Source of the DNA: Janthinobacterium lividum
GTDB lineage: Bacteria; Pseudomonadota; Gammaproteobacteria; Burkholderiales; Burkholderiaceae_D
Reading direction: 5' to 3'
Assembly (NCBI RefSeq): GCF_023509035.1
Contig: NZ_CP075583.1
Location: 4,588,001-4,652,000 of the forward strand
DNA length: 64,000 nt
This document shows positions 32,486-42,676 of the stretch, one piece after another. Each line of letters starts with the position of its first letter. Position 1 is the stretch's first letter. Under the pieces are notes generated by a model. The model saw only the letters and a list, made by a program, of their open reading frames with translations, did not search any database and was not told the origin of the DNA. A program made the translations under genes and the position numbers.

Positions 32486-33666
32486 GCGGCCAGCCTGTGG
32501 GCGATGTACGCCTGCGCGGCCACTCTGGCCAGGCGGTCCTGCTCCATCACGGCCTCGATGCTGGAAGCGGCGCCATGCGGCACCGTCTCGATCACGTGGG
32601 CGATGACGCGGTCGATCTGGCGGAAGCCGATCTGCTCGTCGAGGAAGGCTTGCACGGCCACTTCATTGGCCGCGTTCAGCAGGGCCGGCGCCGTGCCGCC
32701 CGCGCGCAAGGCGTCGAAGGCCAGAGCAAGGCAGGGGAAACGGCGGAAATCGGGACACTCGAACTGCAGGGTAGCCACTTGCGCCAGGTCCAGTTGCGCG
32801 ACGCCGGAAGCGATGCGCTGCGGATAGGCCAGCGCATGCGCGATCGGCGTGCGCATATCCGGATTGCCCAGCTGGGCCAGCACGGAGCCGTCGACATACG
32901 ACACCATCGAATGAATCACGCTTTGCGGGTGGATCAGCACCTCGATCTGCTCCGCTGGCGCGCCGAACAGCCAGTGTGCCTCGATCACTTCCAGGCCCTT
33001 GTTCATCATGGTGGCCGAATCGACGGAAATCTTGCGCCCCATGGCCCAGGTCGGATGCTTGCAAGCCTGGTCCGGCGTGACCGTGTCGAGCGTCTCGACG
33101 TCGCGCGTGAGGAAGGGGCCGCCTGACGCCGTCAGCACGATTTTCGCCACGCCCGCGGCGCCAGGCGCGCGGCCATGGGCGTGCGGCATGCATTGGAAAA
33201 TGGCATTGTGTTCGCTGTCGATCGGCAGCAGCACGGCGCCGTTATCGTGCACGGCATCGATGAACAGTTGGCCGGACATGACCAGCGCTTCCTTGTTCGC
33301 CAGCAATACTTTCTTGCCAGCACGTGCAGCCGCCAGAGTGGGCGCCAGGCCGGCCGCGCCGACGATGGCCGCCATCACACCCGTCACCTGCGGCGCGCTG
33401 GCGATGGCGCACAGGGCGTCCACACCGTACTCGACTTGGGTCTCGACGCCCTGCCCGCGCAGCAAGCGCGTCAGTTCAAGCGCGGCGTCTGCCGTGCCGA
33501 CGACGGCGCGCTGGGGACGGAACTGCAGGCACTGGGCGGCCAGTTCGGCCACACGGCTGTGCGCGCTCAGCGCATACACGCTGTACTGCTCCGGATGACG
33601 CGCGAGCACGTCCAGGGTGGACACGCCGATCGAACCGGTCGCGCCAAGGATGGTGATGTATTGCAT
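32482..33666 (-). CDS. dxr: 1-deoxy-D-xylulose-5-phosphate reductoisomerase
   Basis: 394 aa. Second step of the MEP isoprenoid pathway, NADPH-dependent. N-terminal Rossmann motif [18 protein letters not shown], the cofactor and metal region [26 protein letters not shown], and the substrate loop [20 protein letters not shown]. Supplies isoprenoid precursors used by uppS two genes upstream. Confidence 0.96.
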   Translation of the reverse strand: MQYITILGATGSIGVSTLDVLARHPEQYSVYALSAHSRVAELAAQCLQFRPQRAVVGTADAALELTRLLRGQGVETQVEYGVDALCAIASAPQVTGVMAAIVGAAGLAPTLAAARAGKKVLLANKEALVMSGQLFIDAVHDNGAVLLPIDSEHNAIFQCMPHAHGRAPGAAGVAKIVLTASGGPFLTRDVETLDTVTPDQACKHPTWAMGRKISVDSATMMNKGLEVIEAHWLFGAPAEQIEVLIHPQSVIHSMVSYVDGSVLAQLGNPDMRTPIAHALAYPQRIASGVAQLDLAQVATLQFECPDFRRFPCLALAFDALRAGGTAPALLNAANEVAVQAFLDEQIGFRQIDRVIAHVIETVPHGAASSIEAVMEQDRLARVAAQAYIAHRLAA

Positions 33667-33674
33667 GAGTTTCC

Positions 33675-34508
33675 TTAAAGCCAGCTGGCCACGAGGGCGG
33701 CAAATGGCAGGACCGGGATCAACGCGTCGATACGGTCGAGTACGCCGCCATGGCCGGGCAGCAGATTGCTGCTGTCCTTGATGCCGGCGCGGCGCTTCAA
33801 TTGGGATTCGAACAGGTCACCGACAATGCTGGCGGCGACGATCAGCAGCAGCACCAGCAAGGCCACCAGCCAGCCGCGGCGCAATTGCAGCTGCACGGCA
33901 AAGGTGTCTTGCAAGACCGGCAGTGATGGCGCGGCCACGATGGTGATGGCGGCGATGAGCAGCACGGCGATGCCGCCGCCGATGGCGCCTTCCCAGGATT
34001 TCCCGGGAGAAATACTTGGCGCCAGCTTGCGCTTGCCGAAAGCCTTGCCCGAGAAATAGGCGCCGATATCGGCGATCCACACGAGGGCCATGACGGACAG
34101 CAGGTACAAAGGGCTGTGCAGGAACAGGGCGATGATGGCGACGAAGCAGCCGACGATGGTCACCGGGTACACCAGGCTGAGCAAGGTATTGCCCAGGCCT
34201 TCGGTGGGCGGCAAGCCCGTCGCCAGCGAAGGCACGAAGCGGATCAGCCAGATGGCCACGCACAGGGCGAACCAGAAATTGAGCTGCGCCATGCCGTTAC
34301 CGACAAAAAACGTATAAGCGAAGGCGGCAGTCCAGATGGCGGCAATCAGGAGCGCCTGGCGATTTTTAAAAATGCGGAAGCTTTCCCAGATGGCGGCGCC
34401 GAAGAACGCCGTGGCGATCACGGCGAAAGCGGGGAAATAATTCAGATACAGAACCGGCAGCAAGACCGCCAACAAGACCAGGGCAGTGATTATCCGTGTT
34501 TTCAGCAT
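33675..34508 (-). CDS. cdsA: Phosphatidate cytidylyltransferase
   Basis: 277 aa, about eight hydrophobic helices. Makes CDP-diacylglycerol from phosphatidic acid and CTP. The signature near the C-terminus, with the acidic metal-binding residues, is visible as [20 protein letters not shown] followed by [14 protein letters not shown]. One-base overlap with uppS and eight bases from dxr, so tightly cotranscribed. Confidence 0.95.
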   Translation of the reverse strand: MLKTRIITALVLLAVLLPVLYLNYFPAFAVIATAFFGAAIWESFRIFKNRQALLIAAIWTAAFAYTFFVGNGMAQLNFWFALCVAIWLIRFVPSLATGLPPTEGLGNTLLSLVYPVTIVGCFVAIIALFLHSPLYLLSVMALVWIADIGAYFSGKAFGKRKLAPSISPGKSWEGAIGGGIAVLLIAAITIVAAPSLPVLQDTFAVQLQLRRGWLVALLVLLLIVAASIVGDLFESQLKRRAGIKDSSNLLPGHGGVLDRIDALIPVLPFAALVASWL

Positions 34509-35275
34509 CAGTTTGTCTTTTCAGTTAATTGCGCGCTGGTACGGCCAAAGCGCCGTTCGCGCTGCTGGTAAGACGCGATTGCCGCGTCGAGGCACTCGTC
34601 ATTGAAGTCGGGCCAGAAAGTCTCGGTAAAAAACAGCTCAGTGTACGCCAGTTGCCACAGCAGGAAATTGGAAATGCGCTGCTCGCCGCCCGTGCGGATG
34701 AACAGGTCCGGTTCGGGCGCGTAGGCCATGGCCAGGTGCGGGGCCAATTGCTCTTCCGTGTAAGCGTGCGCCGCGGGCTGGCCATCGACTGCCGCCTCAG
34801 CCGTCATTTTGTTGACTGCCTGCATGATGTCCCAGCGGCCGCCATAGTTGGCGCAGATGGACACCGTCAGGCGCGCGTTGTTAGCCGTCTTGCGCTCCGC
34901 ACTGGCGATCAGGGTTTGCAGCTCTCCATTAAAGCGCGACAGGTCGCCCACCACCTTCAGGCGGATGTCGTTGGCATGCATCTTGACCACTTCGCGTTCC
35001 AGCATGGTGACGAACAGGCGCATCAGCATCGACACCTCTTCTTCCGGGCGGCGCCAGTTTTCCGAGCTGAAGGCAAACAGGGTCAGATATTCGACGCCCC
35101 GTTCGAGGCAAGTCTCGACGATGCCGCGCACGGCGTCAGCACCCTTGACGTGGCCAGCCACGCGGGGCAGGAAGCGCTTGGTTGCCCAGCGGCCATTGCC
35201 ATCCATAATGATTGCCACATGGCGCGGCACCGTGCCCACCTCAGGTACAGCCGTTGTCGAACTCGAATAGATCAT
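34508..35275 (-). CDS. uppS: Isoprenyl (undecaprenyl) diphosphate synthase
   Basis: 255 aa. Cis-prenyltransferase making the C55 lipid carrier for peptidoglycan and O-antigen. The hallmark [13 protein letters not shown] with the catalytic Asp is at about residue 20; [18 protein letters not shown] and [19 protein letters not shown] are the other conserved regions. Next to cdsA, as in most proteobacteria. Confidence 0.96.
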   Translation of the reverse strand: MIYSSSTTAVPEVGTVPRHVAIIMDGNGRWATKRFLPRVAGHVKGADAVRGIVETCLERGVEYLTLFAFSSENWRRPEEEVSMLMRLFVTMLEREVVKMHANDIRLKVVGDLSRFNGELQTLIASAERKTANNARLTVSICANYGGRWDIMQAVNKMTAEAAVDGQPAAHAYTEEQLAPHLAMAYAPEPDLFIRTGGEQRISNFLLWQLAYTELFFTETFWPDFNDECLDAAIASYQQRERRFGRTSAQLTEKTN

Positions 35276-35325
35276 GAAAACACGAATACCAAAAATAAAA
35301 GATAGCTATTATGCGCCAAATAGCA

Positions 35326-35356
35326 CTGCCCGGAAAAGCCATGCTTTCCCGGGCAG
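35326..35356. terminator. Strong hairpin between frr and uppS
   Basis: CTGCCCGGAAAAG (35326-35338) and CTTTCCCGGGCAG (35344-35356) pair over 12 of 13 positions with a five-base loop, 17 bases past the frr stop on the minus strand. The following T content is poor, so it may be a partial terminator or an mRNA 3'-end stabiliser rather than a full stop. Confidence 0.55.
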
Positions 35357-35373
35357 CGTCAGAGAACTGAAAA

Positions 35374-35934
35374 CTAGACCGTCAGCACTTCTTTTTCTTT
35401 GTCGATCACCATCTTGTCGATGTCGGCAATAAACTTGTCCGTCAGCTTCTGCACTTCTTCCGACGAGCGGCGCTCATCGTCCTCGGAGCAGGCTTTTTCC
35501 TTGACCAGCTTCTTCAGCGACTCGTTCGCATCGCGGCGAATGTTACGTACGGCAATCTTCGCGTCTTCCGCTTCGCTCTTGACCAGCTTGACCATTTCCT
35601 TGCGGCGCTCTTCCGTCAGCGGCGGCGTCGGAACGCGAATCAGGTCGCCCTGTGCCGATGGGTTCAGGCCCAGGTCGGCGTCGCGGATGGCTTTTTCGAT
35701 GGTGTTGGCCATCTTCTTTTCGTACGGCTGCACACCGATGGTACGCGCGTCGATCAGAGTCACGTTGGCGACCTGGGTCAGCGCCGTCGGCGAACCGTAG
35801 TAATCGACCATCACGTGGTCCAGGATACCCGTATGGGCGCGGCCGGTACGCACTTTGGCCAGGTCGGCCCGCAGTGTTTCCAGCGACTTCGTCATGCGTT
35901 CCTGGGTGTTCTTTTTAACGTCAGCTAAGGACAT
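35374..35934 (-). CDS. frr: Ribosome recycling factor
   Basis: 186 aa, standard length. With EF-G it splits post-termination ribosomes. Family marks: [40 protein letters not shown], and [20 protein letters not shown], with the two-domain helix-hinge pattern. Follows pyrH after a copy of the dispersed palindromic element. Confidence 0.97.
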   Translation of the reverse strand: MSLADVKKNTQERMTKSLETLRADLAKVRTGRAHTGILDHVMVDYYGSPTALTQVANVTLIDARTIGVQPYEKKMANTIEKAIRDADLGLNPSAQGDLIRVPTPPLTEERRKEMVKLVKSEAEDAKIAVRNIRRDANESLKKLVKEKACSEDDERRSSEEVQKLTDKFIADIDKMVIDKEKEVLTV

Positions 35935-36004
35935 TACTGTACTCCTTGTCTTGATAATAATGAATATTCTACTTTGCCGGACTCAGGAAACAAGCCCGTG
36001 CAGT

Positions 36005-36108
36005 CGGGAGTGCCGAAAACCGTTCAGGGCAAGGCGCAGCGCCGAAGACCGTACTGAATGTACGGCGAGGTGCTGCAACGCAGCCATTGATGGCTTCTCG
36101 GCGCTCCG
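36005..36108. repeat. Dispersed palindromic intergenic element, copy 2 (pyrH-frr)
   Basis: Shares GTTCAGGGCAAGGCGCA and the GCCGAAGAC...GTACGGCGAGG core with copies 1 and 3. The inner stem is CAGCGCC with GGTGCTG, one position a G-T pair. The outer stem is cgggagtgccga with tcggcgctccg, different bases from the other copies but still paired. It ends six bases from the pyrH stop codon. Confidence 0.75.
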
Positions 36109-36114
36109 TTTCCC

Positions 36115-36831
36115 TTATACGTGAACCAGGGTGCCTTCGTCGTCGCCCATGATCACGCGCATGAGGGCGCCTGGTTTCGTGATCGAAAACACCTTGATCG
36201 GCAGTTTCTGGTCGCGGCACAGGGCGAATGCGGTGGCGTCCATCACTTGCAGGTGCTTGGCGATGGCGTCGTCGAACGTAATCGTGTGGAACAGGGTGGC
36301 GTTCGGATCCTTCTTCGGATCGGCCGTATAGACGCCGTCGACCTTGGTGGCCTTCAGGACGATCTCGGCGCTGATCTCGGAACCGCGCAGGGCGGCCGCC
36401 GTGTCAGTGGTGAAGAACGGATTACCGGTGCCGGCGGCGAAGACGACCACTTTACCTTCTTCCAGGTATTGCAGGGCTTTCGGGCGGACGTACGGCTCGA
36501 CCACTTGTTCGATGCCGATGGCCGACATGACGCGCGCGGTAATGCCGACGTGGCGCATGGCATCGGCCAGCGCCAGTGCATTCATCACCGTGGCAAGCAT
36601 GCCCATGTAATCGGCGGTGGCACGGTCCATGCCTTGCGCGCCGGGCGCGACGCCGCGGAAGATATTGCCGCCGCCAATCACGATTGCCAGTTCCACACCC
36701 AACTTCGCCACCTCGGCCACATCGGCCACCATGCGCTCGATCGTGGCGCGGTTGATGCCGTAGGGATCATCCCCCATCAGGGCTTCGCCGGACAACTTGA
36801 GGAGGACGCGCTTGTAGGCTGGTTTTGACAT
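36115..36831 (-). CDS. pyrH: UMP kinase
   Basis: 238 aa from the ATG at 36831 ([20 protein letters not shown]), preceded by GGAG at nine bases; the open frame extends to 36951 but crosses the tsf terminator. Phosphorylates UMP to UDP. Amino acid kinase fold with [14 protein letters not shown], the substrate region [20 protein letters not shown], and [16 protein letters not shown]. Lies in the usual place between tsf and frr. Confidence 0.96.
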   Translation of the reverse strand: MSKPAYKRVLLKLSGEALMGDDPYGINRATIERMVADVAEVAKLGVELAIVIGGGNIFRGVAPGAQGMDRATADYMGMLATVMNALALADAMRHVGITARVMSAIGIEQVVEPYVRPKALQYLEEGKVVVFAAGTGNPFFTTDTAAALRGSEISAEIVLKATKVDGVYTADPKKDPNATLFHTITFDDAIAKHLQVMDATAFALCRDQKLPIKVFSITKPGALMRVIMGDDEGTLVHV

Positions 36832-36949
36832 GAGCTGGGGCTCCATAAATGAGGTTATTCGAGTATGACATGGCGCAGCGCCTTGCAGCGCCGGATAGGC
36901 GCGCGGGGCTGCCCATGCCGCCGCCCGGCACGACAGGTGCGGGCGGGCC

Positions 36950-36974
36950 AAAAAAACGGGCCTCTCGGCCCGCT
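36950..36974 (-). terminator. Rho-independent terminator after tsf
   Basis: CGGGCC (36957-36962) and GGCCCG (36967-36972) with a short loop; on the minus strand seven T residues follow directly. It ends the rpsB-tsf unit and separates it from pyrH. Confidence 0.85.
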
Positions 36975-36978
36975 TTAC

Positions 36979-37890
36979 TTACGCTCCCTGGGAGGCAGCC
37001 ATCTGTGCTGCGACTTCTGCTGCGAAGTCGTCTTGCTTCTTCTCGATGCCCTCGCCCACTACGTACATGGCGAAACCTTTGACGCTGGTGTTAGCCGCCT
37101 TCAGCATTTGCTCAACCGACAGCTTGTCGTTTTTCACGAAAGCCTGGTTCAGCAGGGACACTTCTTTCAGGAACTTCTGCACGGAACCTTCCAGGCGCTT
37201 GGCCAGGATTTCCGGCGATTGCGCTGGCTTGCCTTCGGCGGCCGCTTTGGCTGCATCTTCTTCGGCTTTCAGTTGAGCAACCGAACGCTCTTTTTCGATC
37301 AGTTCCGCTGGAACTTCGTTCGACGACAGCGACACTGGCTTCATGGCAGCGATGTGCATGGCCACGTCTTTACCCACTTGCTCATCGGCGCCGTCGAATT
37401 CGACGATCACGCCAATGCGCGAACCGTGCAGGTACGAAGCCAGCTTGTTGCTGGTTTCGAAACGCTGGAAGCGGCGGATGGTCATGTTTTCGCCGATTTT
37501 GCCGATCAGGGCAGCGCGCACTTCTTCCAGGGTCTTGCCATCGAGTGGCAGGGCCAGCAGGGCAGCGACATCAGCCGGGTTGTGTTCTGCTACCAGACGG
37601 GCAGCGTTGTTGGCCAGTGCCAGGAAATCGTCGTTTTTCGCAACGAAGTCGGTTTCCGAGTTTACTTCGACCAGGGCGCCTACGCCGTTGGCGATGTAGG
37701 TTGCCACGACGCCTTCAGCGGTGATGCGTGCCGATGCTTTCGATGCCTTGCCGCCCAGTTTGACGCGCAGGATCTCTTCCGCACGAGCCATGTCGCCGTC
37801 GGCTTCGGTCAGTGCTTTTTTGCATTCCATCATTGGTGCGTCGGTTTTGCCGCGCAATTCGCCTACCATCGCTGCTGTAATCGCTGCCAT
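36979..37890 (-). CDS. tsf: Elongation factor Ts
   Basis: 303 aa. Nucleotide exchange factor for EF-Tu. N-terminal UBA-like domain with [20 protein letters not shown]; the core carries [20 protein letters not shown] and [15 protein letters not shown], where TDFVAKN is the conserved contact with EF-Tu. Start: ATG at 37890 with AGGAG upstream. Downstream partner of rpsB. Confidence 0.97.
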   Translation of the reverse strand: MAAITAAMVGELRGKTDAPMMECKKALTEADGDMARAEEILRVKLGGKASKASARITAEGVVATYIANGVGALVEVNSETDFVAKNDDFLALANNAARLVAEHNPADVAALLALPLDGKTLEEVRAALIGKIGENMTIRRFQRFETSNKLASYLHGSRIGVIVEFDGADEQVGKDVAMHIAAMKPVSLSSNEVPAELIEKERSVAQLKAEEDAAKAAAEGKPAQSPEILAKRLEGSVQKFLKEVSLLNQAFVKNDKLSVEQMLKAANTSVKGFAMYVVGEGIEKKQDDFAAEVAAQMAASQGA

Positions 37891-37970
37891 GTGTTTCTCC
37901 TGATTCGGTGAGTCGATAGTCGCGGCCGGGCATGCATGCCTCGCCAGCGGTCACTATCGTTTTTTTGTTA

Positions 37971-38042
37971 AAAAAGGGGGAGCTGCTGCCACCCCTTTTC
38001 CCTTACTGCTGTAAGCTTACAAACGGCTATCTTGCGATAGCC
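37971..38042 (-). promoter_or_regulatory. Hairpins between rpsB and tsf, possible attenuator
   Basis: Directly after the rpsB stop (minus strand) GGCTATC/GATAGCC (38042-38025) forms a hairpin, then the palindrome GTAAGCTTAC (38020-38011). Next is an AAAAGGGG...CCCCTTTT stem (37999-37971) followed by a T run, which looks like a leaky terminator. A longer inverted repeat CGATAGT...ACTATCG spans about 37914-37960. Together these could set the ratio of S2 to EF-Ts. Confidence 0.5.
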
Positions 38043-38048
38043 TGGCCA

Positions 38049-38800
38049 TTAAGCCTGTTCGTTTACTTCGACGAATTCGTCGCCAGCGGCTGCTTTAACC
38101 ATTTCAACAACTTCGTTACCGGCAGCTGCACGGCCTTCGATGATTGCATCAGCAACACCGCGAGCGTACAACATGATGGCTTTCGAGGAGTCATCGTTAC
38201 CTGGAATCACGAAGTTCACGCCTTCTGGGGAGTGGTTGGTATCGACAACGCCGATGACCGGGATACCCAGTTTAGCTGCTTCGGTGATCGCACCTTTGTG
38301 GTAGCCGACGTCCACAACGAAGATTGCGTCAGGAATGCCGCCCATGTCCTTGATGCCGCCGATCGATTTTTGCAGCTTGATCATTTCGCGGGAGAACATC
38401 AGCGCTTCTTTTTTCGACAGCTTCTCGATCGAACCGTCTTCGACCATCACTTCCATGTCCTTCAGACGCTTGATCGAGGTTTTGATCGTTTTGAAGTTGG
38501 TCAGCATGCCGCCCAACCAACGTTGATCAACGAAAGGCACGCCAGCGCGTTGTGCTTCAGCAGCGATGATTTCGCGAGCTTGACGCTTGGTGCCAACCAT
38601 CAGGATGGTGCCACGGTTTGCAGCCAGTTGACGCACGTGCTTCATTGCGTCCTGGTACATCGCCATGGTTTTTTCCAGGTTGATGATATGGATCTTGTTG
38701 CGATGACCGAAGATGAACGGTGCCATTTTTGGATTCAAAAACGGGTTTGGTGACCAAAGTGGACACCGGCTTCCAGCATTTCGCGCATTGTTACGGACAT
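38049..38800 (-). CDS. rpsB: 30S ribosomal protein S2, frameshifted near the N-terminus
   Basis: The start is the ATG at 38800 ([21 protein letters not shown]). The frame then hits a stop, and the remainder continues in another frame as [20 protein letters not shown] to the C-terminus. Restoring one G between TTTTTG and AATCC (plus-strand position about 38735, where GGATTC should read GGATTCC) gives the invariant RFWNPKM and a full-length S2 of about 250 aa. S2 is essential, so this is almost certainly a base missing from the sequence. First gene of the rpsB-tsf unit, preceded by a structured leader. Confidence 0.94.
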
Positions 38801-38870
38801 TATTAACTCCAGGGTTGGGTCTGGAATCCGATCAGTCACCATACAGGCACCCTTGTCGACCGGATTCGCG
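38801..38870 (-). promoter_or_regulatory. rpsB: rpsB leader, candidate autoregulatory RNA
   Basis: In the sense of transcription, GAATCCG (38867-38861 as CGGATTC on plus) pairs with CGGATTC (plus 38830-38824 as GAATCCG), enclosing about 30 bases. A second hairpin CCAG...CTGG (plus 38824-38809) runs into the GGAG ribosome-binding site. rpsB messages are autoregulated by S2 in enterobacteria; whether this leader does the same is inference. An AT-rich TTTATATAAATT element just upstream (38871-38886) may be the -10 region. Confidence 0.5.
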
Positions 38871-39188
38871 TGTTTATATAAATTAAAGACACTGTTTTAC
38901 TGCATTGCTTAAAAGAGAATTCAAGCAACCCGGGATTCTACACCGAAATGCCCATTTCATCAAGTCCACGGCGCAAATCGCGCGCGCAGCGATAGCAAGC
39001 ATTGCACCACACTGGTGCAATGCGTATCCGCTATGGGTTTTCCCGCAAAATCGCCTGCCAGCCATAGGATGAAGGCGGCGGATACAGGGCGCCTCGTTTA
39101 TAATTTCGACATATTTGCAGACTTTTCTTCATACACTGAGATTCGTCTGTGCTTTTCACCCGAATTCTTGCAGATTGCGAATTACACC
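38871..39188. other. Divergent promoter region between rpsB and map
   Basis: No gene is supported here; a 60-codon minus ORF (38883-39065) has no recognisable features. A TATAAT at about 39102-39107 on the plus strand is a plausible -10 for map, but I could not identify a convincing -35. Confidence 0.4.
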
Positions 39189-40001
39189 ATGTCCACCATC
39201 CGTATCAATACCGCCGCCGACATCGAAGGCATGCGCGTTGCCGGCAAACTCGGCGCCGAAGTGCTCGACTACATCACCCCCTTCGTCAAGGTCGGCGTCA
39301 CGACGGGCGAACTGGACCGTCTGTGCCACGAGTACATGGTCAACGTACAAGGCACCATCCCTGCCCCGCTGAACTATTGCCCGCCCGGCTACACGCCTTA
39401 CCCGAAAGCCATCTGCACCTCCGTCAACGACGTCATCTGCCATGGCATTCCCGGCGATAAGGTCCTCAAAAGCGGCGACTCCGTCAACCTCGACATCACC
39501 GTCATCAAGGATGGCTACCACGGCGACAACAGCCGCATGTTCCTCGTTGGCACGCCCACCATCCTGGCCAAACGCCTGTCGGAAATCACCTATGAGTGCA
39601 TGTGGCTGGGCATAGCCCAGATCAAGCCGGGCGCCCACCTGGGCGATATCGGCCACGCCATCCAGCAGCATGCGGAAAAAGCCGGCTACAGCGTGGTGCG
39701 CGAATTCTGCGGCCACGGCATCGGCAAGGTCTTCCATGAAGAACCGCAAGTGCTGCATTACGGCAAACCTGGCACCCTGGAACGCCTGGAAGCGGGCATG
39801 ATTTTCACCGTCGAACCGATGATCAACTCGGGCCGCCGCGAAATCCGCGAAATGAACGATGGCTGGACCATCAAAACCAAGGACCGCAGCCTGTCGGCGC
39901 AATGGGAACACACGGTACTGGTGACGGAAACGGGTTATGAAGTACTGACCGTCTCGCCCGGCATGCCGCCGCCGCCCGCCTTGATCGGCAATAAAGCCTG
40001 A
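39189..40001 (+). CDS. map: Type I methionine aminopeptidase
   Basis: 270 aa from the ATG at 39189 (MSTIRINTAADIEGM). Removes initiator methionine. The five metal ligands of the pita-bread fold are visible: Asp in VNLDITVIKDGYHGD (two Asp), His in REFCGHGIGKVFHEEPQV, Glu in FTVEPMINSG, and Glu in QWEHTVLVTETG. No strong Shine-Dalgarno precedes the start. Divergent from rpsB and followed by glnD on the same strand. Confidence 0.96.
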   Translation: MSTIRINTAADIEGMRVAGKLGAEVLDYITPFVKVGVTTGELDRLCHEYMVNVQGTIPAPLNYCPPGYTPYPKAICTSVNDVICHGIPGDKVLKSGDSVNLDITVIKDGYHGDNSRMFLVGTPTILAKRLSEITYECMWLGIAQIKPGAHLGDIGHAIQQHAEKAGYSVVREFCGHGIGKVFHEEPQVLHYGKPGTLERLEAGMIFTVEPMINSGRREIREMNDGWTIKTKDRSLSAQWEHTVLVTETGYEVLTVSPGMPPPPALIGNKA

Positions 40002-40066
40002 TCAGTGTAAATCAGTGTAACTAAGCAAGCCCGCCCCCACCCGACCCACCGCCACCCAGGGCCCAG

Positions 40067-42634
40067 ATGAAAAAGCAAGTTCGGGAACAGCTGAAGCAGC
40101 AACTGAAAGCCGACCGCCAGGTCGTCATTGCGGCCTTCCAGGCCGACGGCAAGCCTGAAAAACTGCTGCGCAGCCTGCGCCACAGCGTCGACGGCGTGCT
40201 GGCGCGCGCCTGGCAGGAAGCGGGCTTGCCGCCCGGCACGGCGCTGGTGGGCGTGGGCGGCTATGGCCGCGGCGAACTGTTTCCGTATTCCGACGTCGAC
40301 CTGCTGATCCTGCTGCAACAGGCGCCCGATGCAGCCGCGCAGGAAAAACTCGAAGAACTGGTACAACTGCTGTGGGACCTGGGCCTGGAAATCGGCCACA
40401 GCATCCGCACGGTCGATGAATGCCTGGTCGAATCGAAGGCCGACATCACCGTGCAAACGAGCTTGCTCGAGGCGCGCCTCGTGTGCGGCAACGCGGACTT
40501 GTTCGCGCAATTGCAGCAGCGCTACGACGCGGCCATGGACCCGCAGGCGTTTTTCCAGGCAAAAACGGCGGAAATGCGCCAGCGCCATGCGAAATACGAA
40601 GACACGGCGTTCAGCCTGGAACCGAATTGCAAGGAAAGCCCGGGCGGCCTGCGCGACTTGCAGGTCATCCTGTGGGTGGCCAAGGCGGCCGGCTTGGCGA
40701 ACTCGTGGCGCACCCTGGCCACGGGCGGCCTGATCACCCTGACGGAAGCGCGCCAGCTGATGGAAAAGGAGCGCGCCTTCAAGGATATCCGTGTGCGCCT
40801 GCACCTGCATGCTGGACGGCGCGAAGACCGCCTCGTGTTCGACGTACAGACGGCGATCGCGGAATCGCTGGGCTTGCAAGCCACGGGCAGCGGGCCGCAC
40901 ATGCGCCGCGCCAGCGAATTCCTCATGCAGCGCTATTACTGGGCCGCCAAGACGGTGACCCAGCTCAATACGATTTTGCTGCAAAACATCGAAGCGCGAT
41001 TGTTTCCGCAAGATGACGTGGCTTTGCCCATCAACGAACGCTTCAATGAAGTCAACAGCCTGATCGACATCAGCGCCGACGATACGTTTGAACAATACCC
41101 GTCGGCCATGTTGGAAGTTTTTGTCCTGATGACGGAGCGCCCTGCCCTGAAAGGCATGACCTCGCGCGCCACGCGGGCCCTGTGGCACGCACGCTTCAAG
41201 ATCGACGCGGCCTTCCGCCAGGATCCCGTCAACCGCGCCCTGTTCCTGCGCATCATGAAAGCTCCCGTGGGCATCATCCATGCGCTGCGGCGCATGAACG
41301 AGATGAGCATCCTGGGGCGCTACCTGCCGAATTTCCGCCGCATCGTGGGCCAGATGCAGCACGACCTGTTCCATGTGTACACGGTAGACCAGCACATTTT
41401 GATGGTGGTGCGCAACATGCGCCGCTTCACCATGAGCGAACACGCGCACGAATACCCGTATTGCAGCCAGCTGATGGCTGATTTCTCGCAGTCGTGGCTG
41501 CTGTATGTGGCGGCCCTGTTTCACGACATCGCCAAGGGCCGCGGCGGCGACCATTCGAAGCTGGGCGTGGCCGACGCCACCCAGTTCTGCCAGGACCACG
41601 GCCTGTCGGAAGAAGACACGGAACTGGTAGCTTTCTTGGTGGAAAATCACCTGACCATGTCGCAAGTGGCGCAAAAGCAGGATCTGTCCGATCCCGACGT
41701 CATTGCCGCCTTTGCGAAAGTGGTCAAGGACGAGCGCCACCTGACGGGTTTGTACCTGCTGACGGTGGCCGACATCCGCGGCACCAGCCCGAAAGTATGG
41801 AATGCCTGGAAGGGCAAGCTGCTGGAAGACTTGTACAAGATCACCTTGCGCGTGCTGGGTGGCGAGCCGCACACGGCCGACCGCGAGCTGAAAAATCGCC
41901 AGCAGGAAGCGCTGGCCACCCTGCGCCTGTACGGCTTGCCGCCGGACGCGCATCTGAAACTGTGGCAGCAGCTGGACGTGGCGTATTTCCTGCGCCACGA
42001 CGCCTCCGACATCGCCTGGCAGACGCGCTCGCTGTATGACAAGCTCGACAGCAAGTTGCCGGTGGTAAAATGCCGGCTGGCGCCCATCGGCGAAGGCTTG
42101 CAGGTAGCCGTGTACATTCCCGACCAGCCCGACCTGTTCGCGCGCATCTGCAGCTATTTCGACCGCAAGAATTTCAGCATCCTCGACGCGAAGATCCACA
42201 CGACGAAAAATGGCTATGCGCTCGACACCTTCCTGGTCACGGAGCAGAACTTCGCCAAGAGCTACCGCGACATCATCAGCCTGATCGAGCATGAGCTGGG
42301 CGAGCTGCTGCAGTCACAAGCGCCGCTGCCGCCGCCGGGCAAGGGGCGGCTGTCGCGCCTGTCGCGCACCTTCCCATTCCAGCCGACCGTGGATTTGCGG
42401 CCCGATGAAAAGGGCCAATACTATTTGCTGTCGGTGGCCGCCAACGACCGCACGGGCCTGCTGTATGCGATCGCCAACGTGCTGACCAAGTACCGCATCA
42501 ACTTGCACACGGCCAAGATCATGACCCTGGGCGAGCGGGTCGAAGACGTCTTCCTCGTCGACGGCCCCGCGCTCAACAATGCCCGCAACCAGATATTGCT
42601 GGAAACCGATTTACTCGATGCGCTGAAAGTGTAG
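40067..42634 (+). CDS. glnD: Bifunctional PII uridylyltransferase / uridylyl-removing enzyme
   Basis: 855 aa. Nitrogen sensor that uridylylates PII proteins at low glutamine and removes UMP at high glutamine. The N-terminal nucleotidyltransferase motif is VGGYGRGELFPYSDVDLLIL (about residue 65), with the DxD metal pair. The HD hydrolase domain has ALFHDIAKGRGGDHS (about residue 490). Two C-terminal ACT domains bind glutamine (IPDQPDLFARICSYFDRKNF and VAANDRTGLLYAIANVLTKY). All four domains are intact. Follows map, a common betaproteobacterial order. Confidence 0.96.
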   Translation: MKKQVREQLKQQLKADRQVVIAAFQADGKPEKLLRSLRHSVDGVLARAWQEAGLPPGTALVGVGGYGRGELFPYSDVDLLILLQQAPDAAAQEKLEELVQLLWDLGLEIGHSIRTVDECLVESKADITVQTSLLEARLVCGNADLFAQLQQRYDAAMDPQAFFQAKTAEMRQRHAKYEDTAFSLEPNCKESPGGLRDLQVILWVAKAAGLANSWRTLATGGLITLTEARQLMEKERAFKDIRVRLHLHAGRREDRLVFDVQTAIAESLGLQATGSGPHMRRASEFLMQRYYWAAKTVTQLNTILLQNIEARLFPQDDVALPINERFNEVNSLIDISADDTFEQYPSAMLEVFVLMTERPALKGMTSRATRALWHARFKIDAAFRQDPVNRALFLRIMKAPVGIIHALRRMNEMSILGRYLPNFRRIVGQMQHDLFHVYTVDQHILMVVRNMRRFTMSEHAHEYPYCSQLMADFSQSWLLYVAALFHDIAKGRGGDHSKLGVADATQFCQDHGLSEEDTELVAFLVENHLTMSQVAQKQDLSDPDVIAAFAKVVKDERHLTGLYLLTVADIRGTSPKVWNAWKGKLLEDLYKITLRVLGGEPHTADRELKNRQQEALATLRLYGLPPDAHLKLWQQLDVAYFLRHDASDIAWQTRSLYDKLDSKLPVVKCRLAPIGEGLQVAVYIPDQPDLFARICSYFDRKNFSILDAKIHTTKNGYALDTFLVTEQNFAKSYRDIISLIEHELGELLQSQAPLPPPGKGRLSRLSRTFPFQPTVDLRPDEKGQYYLLSVAANDRTGLLYAIANVLTKYRINLHTAKIMTLGERVEDVFLVDGPALNNARNQILLETDLLDALKV

Positions 42635-42676
42635 ACTTTCCGCGCAGCGCCCTACCCTTACTGAAACTGAAACAAC

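Noticed and set aside
39935..42292. 785-codon minus-strand ORF opposite glnD
   Set aside because: glnD on the plus strand has all four expected domains; the antisense frame is open only because of codon bias.
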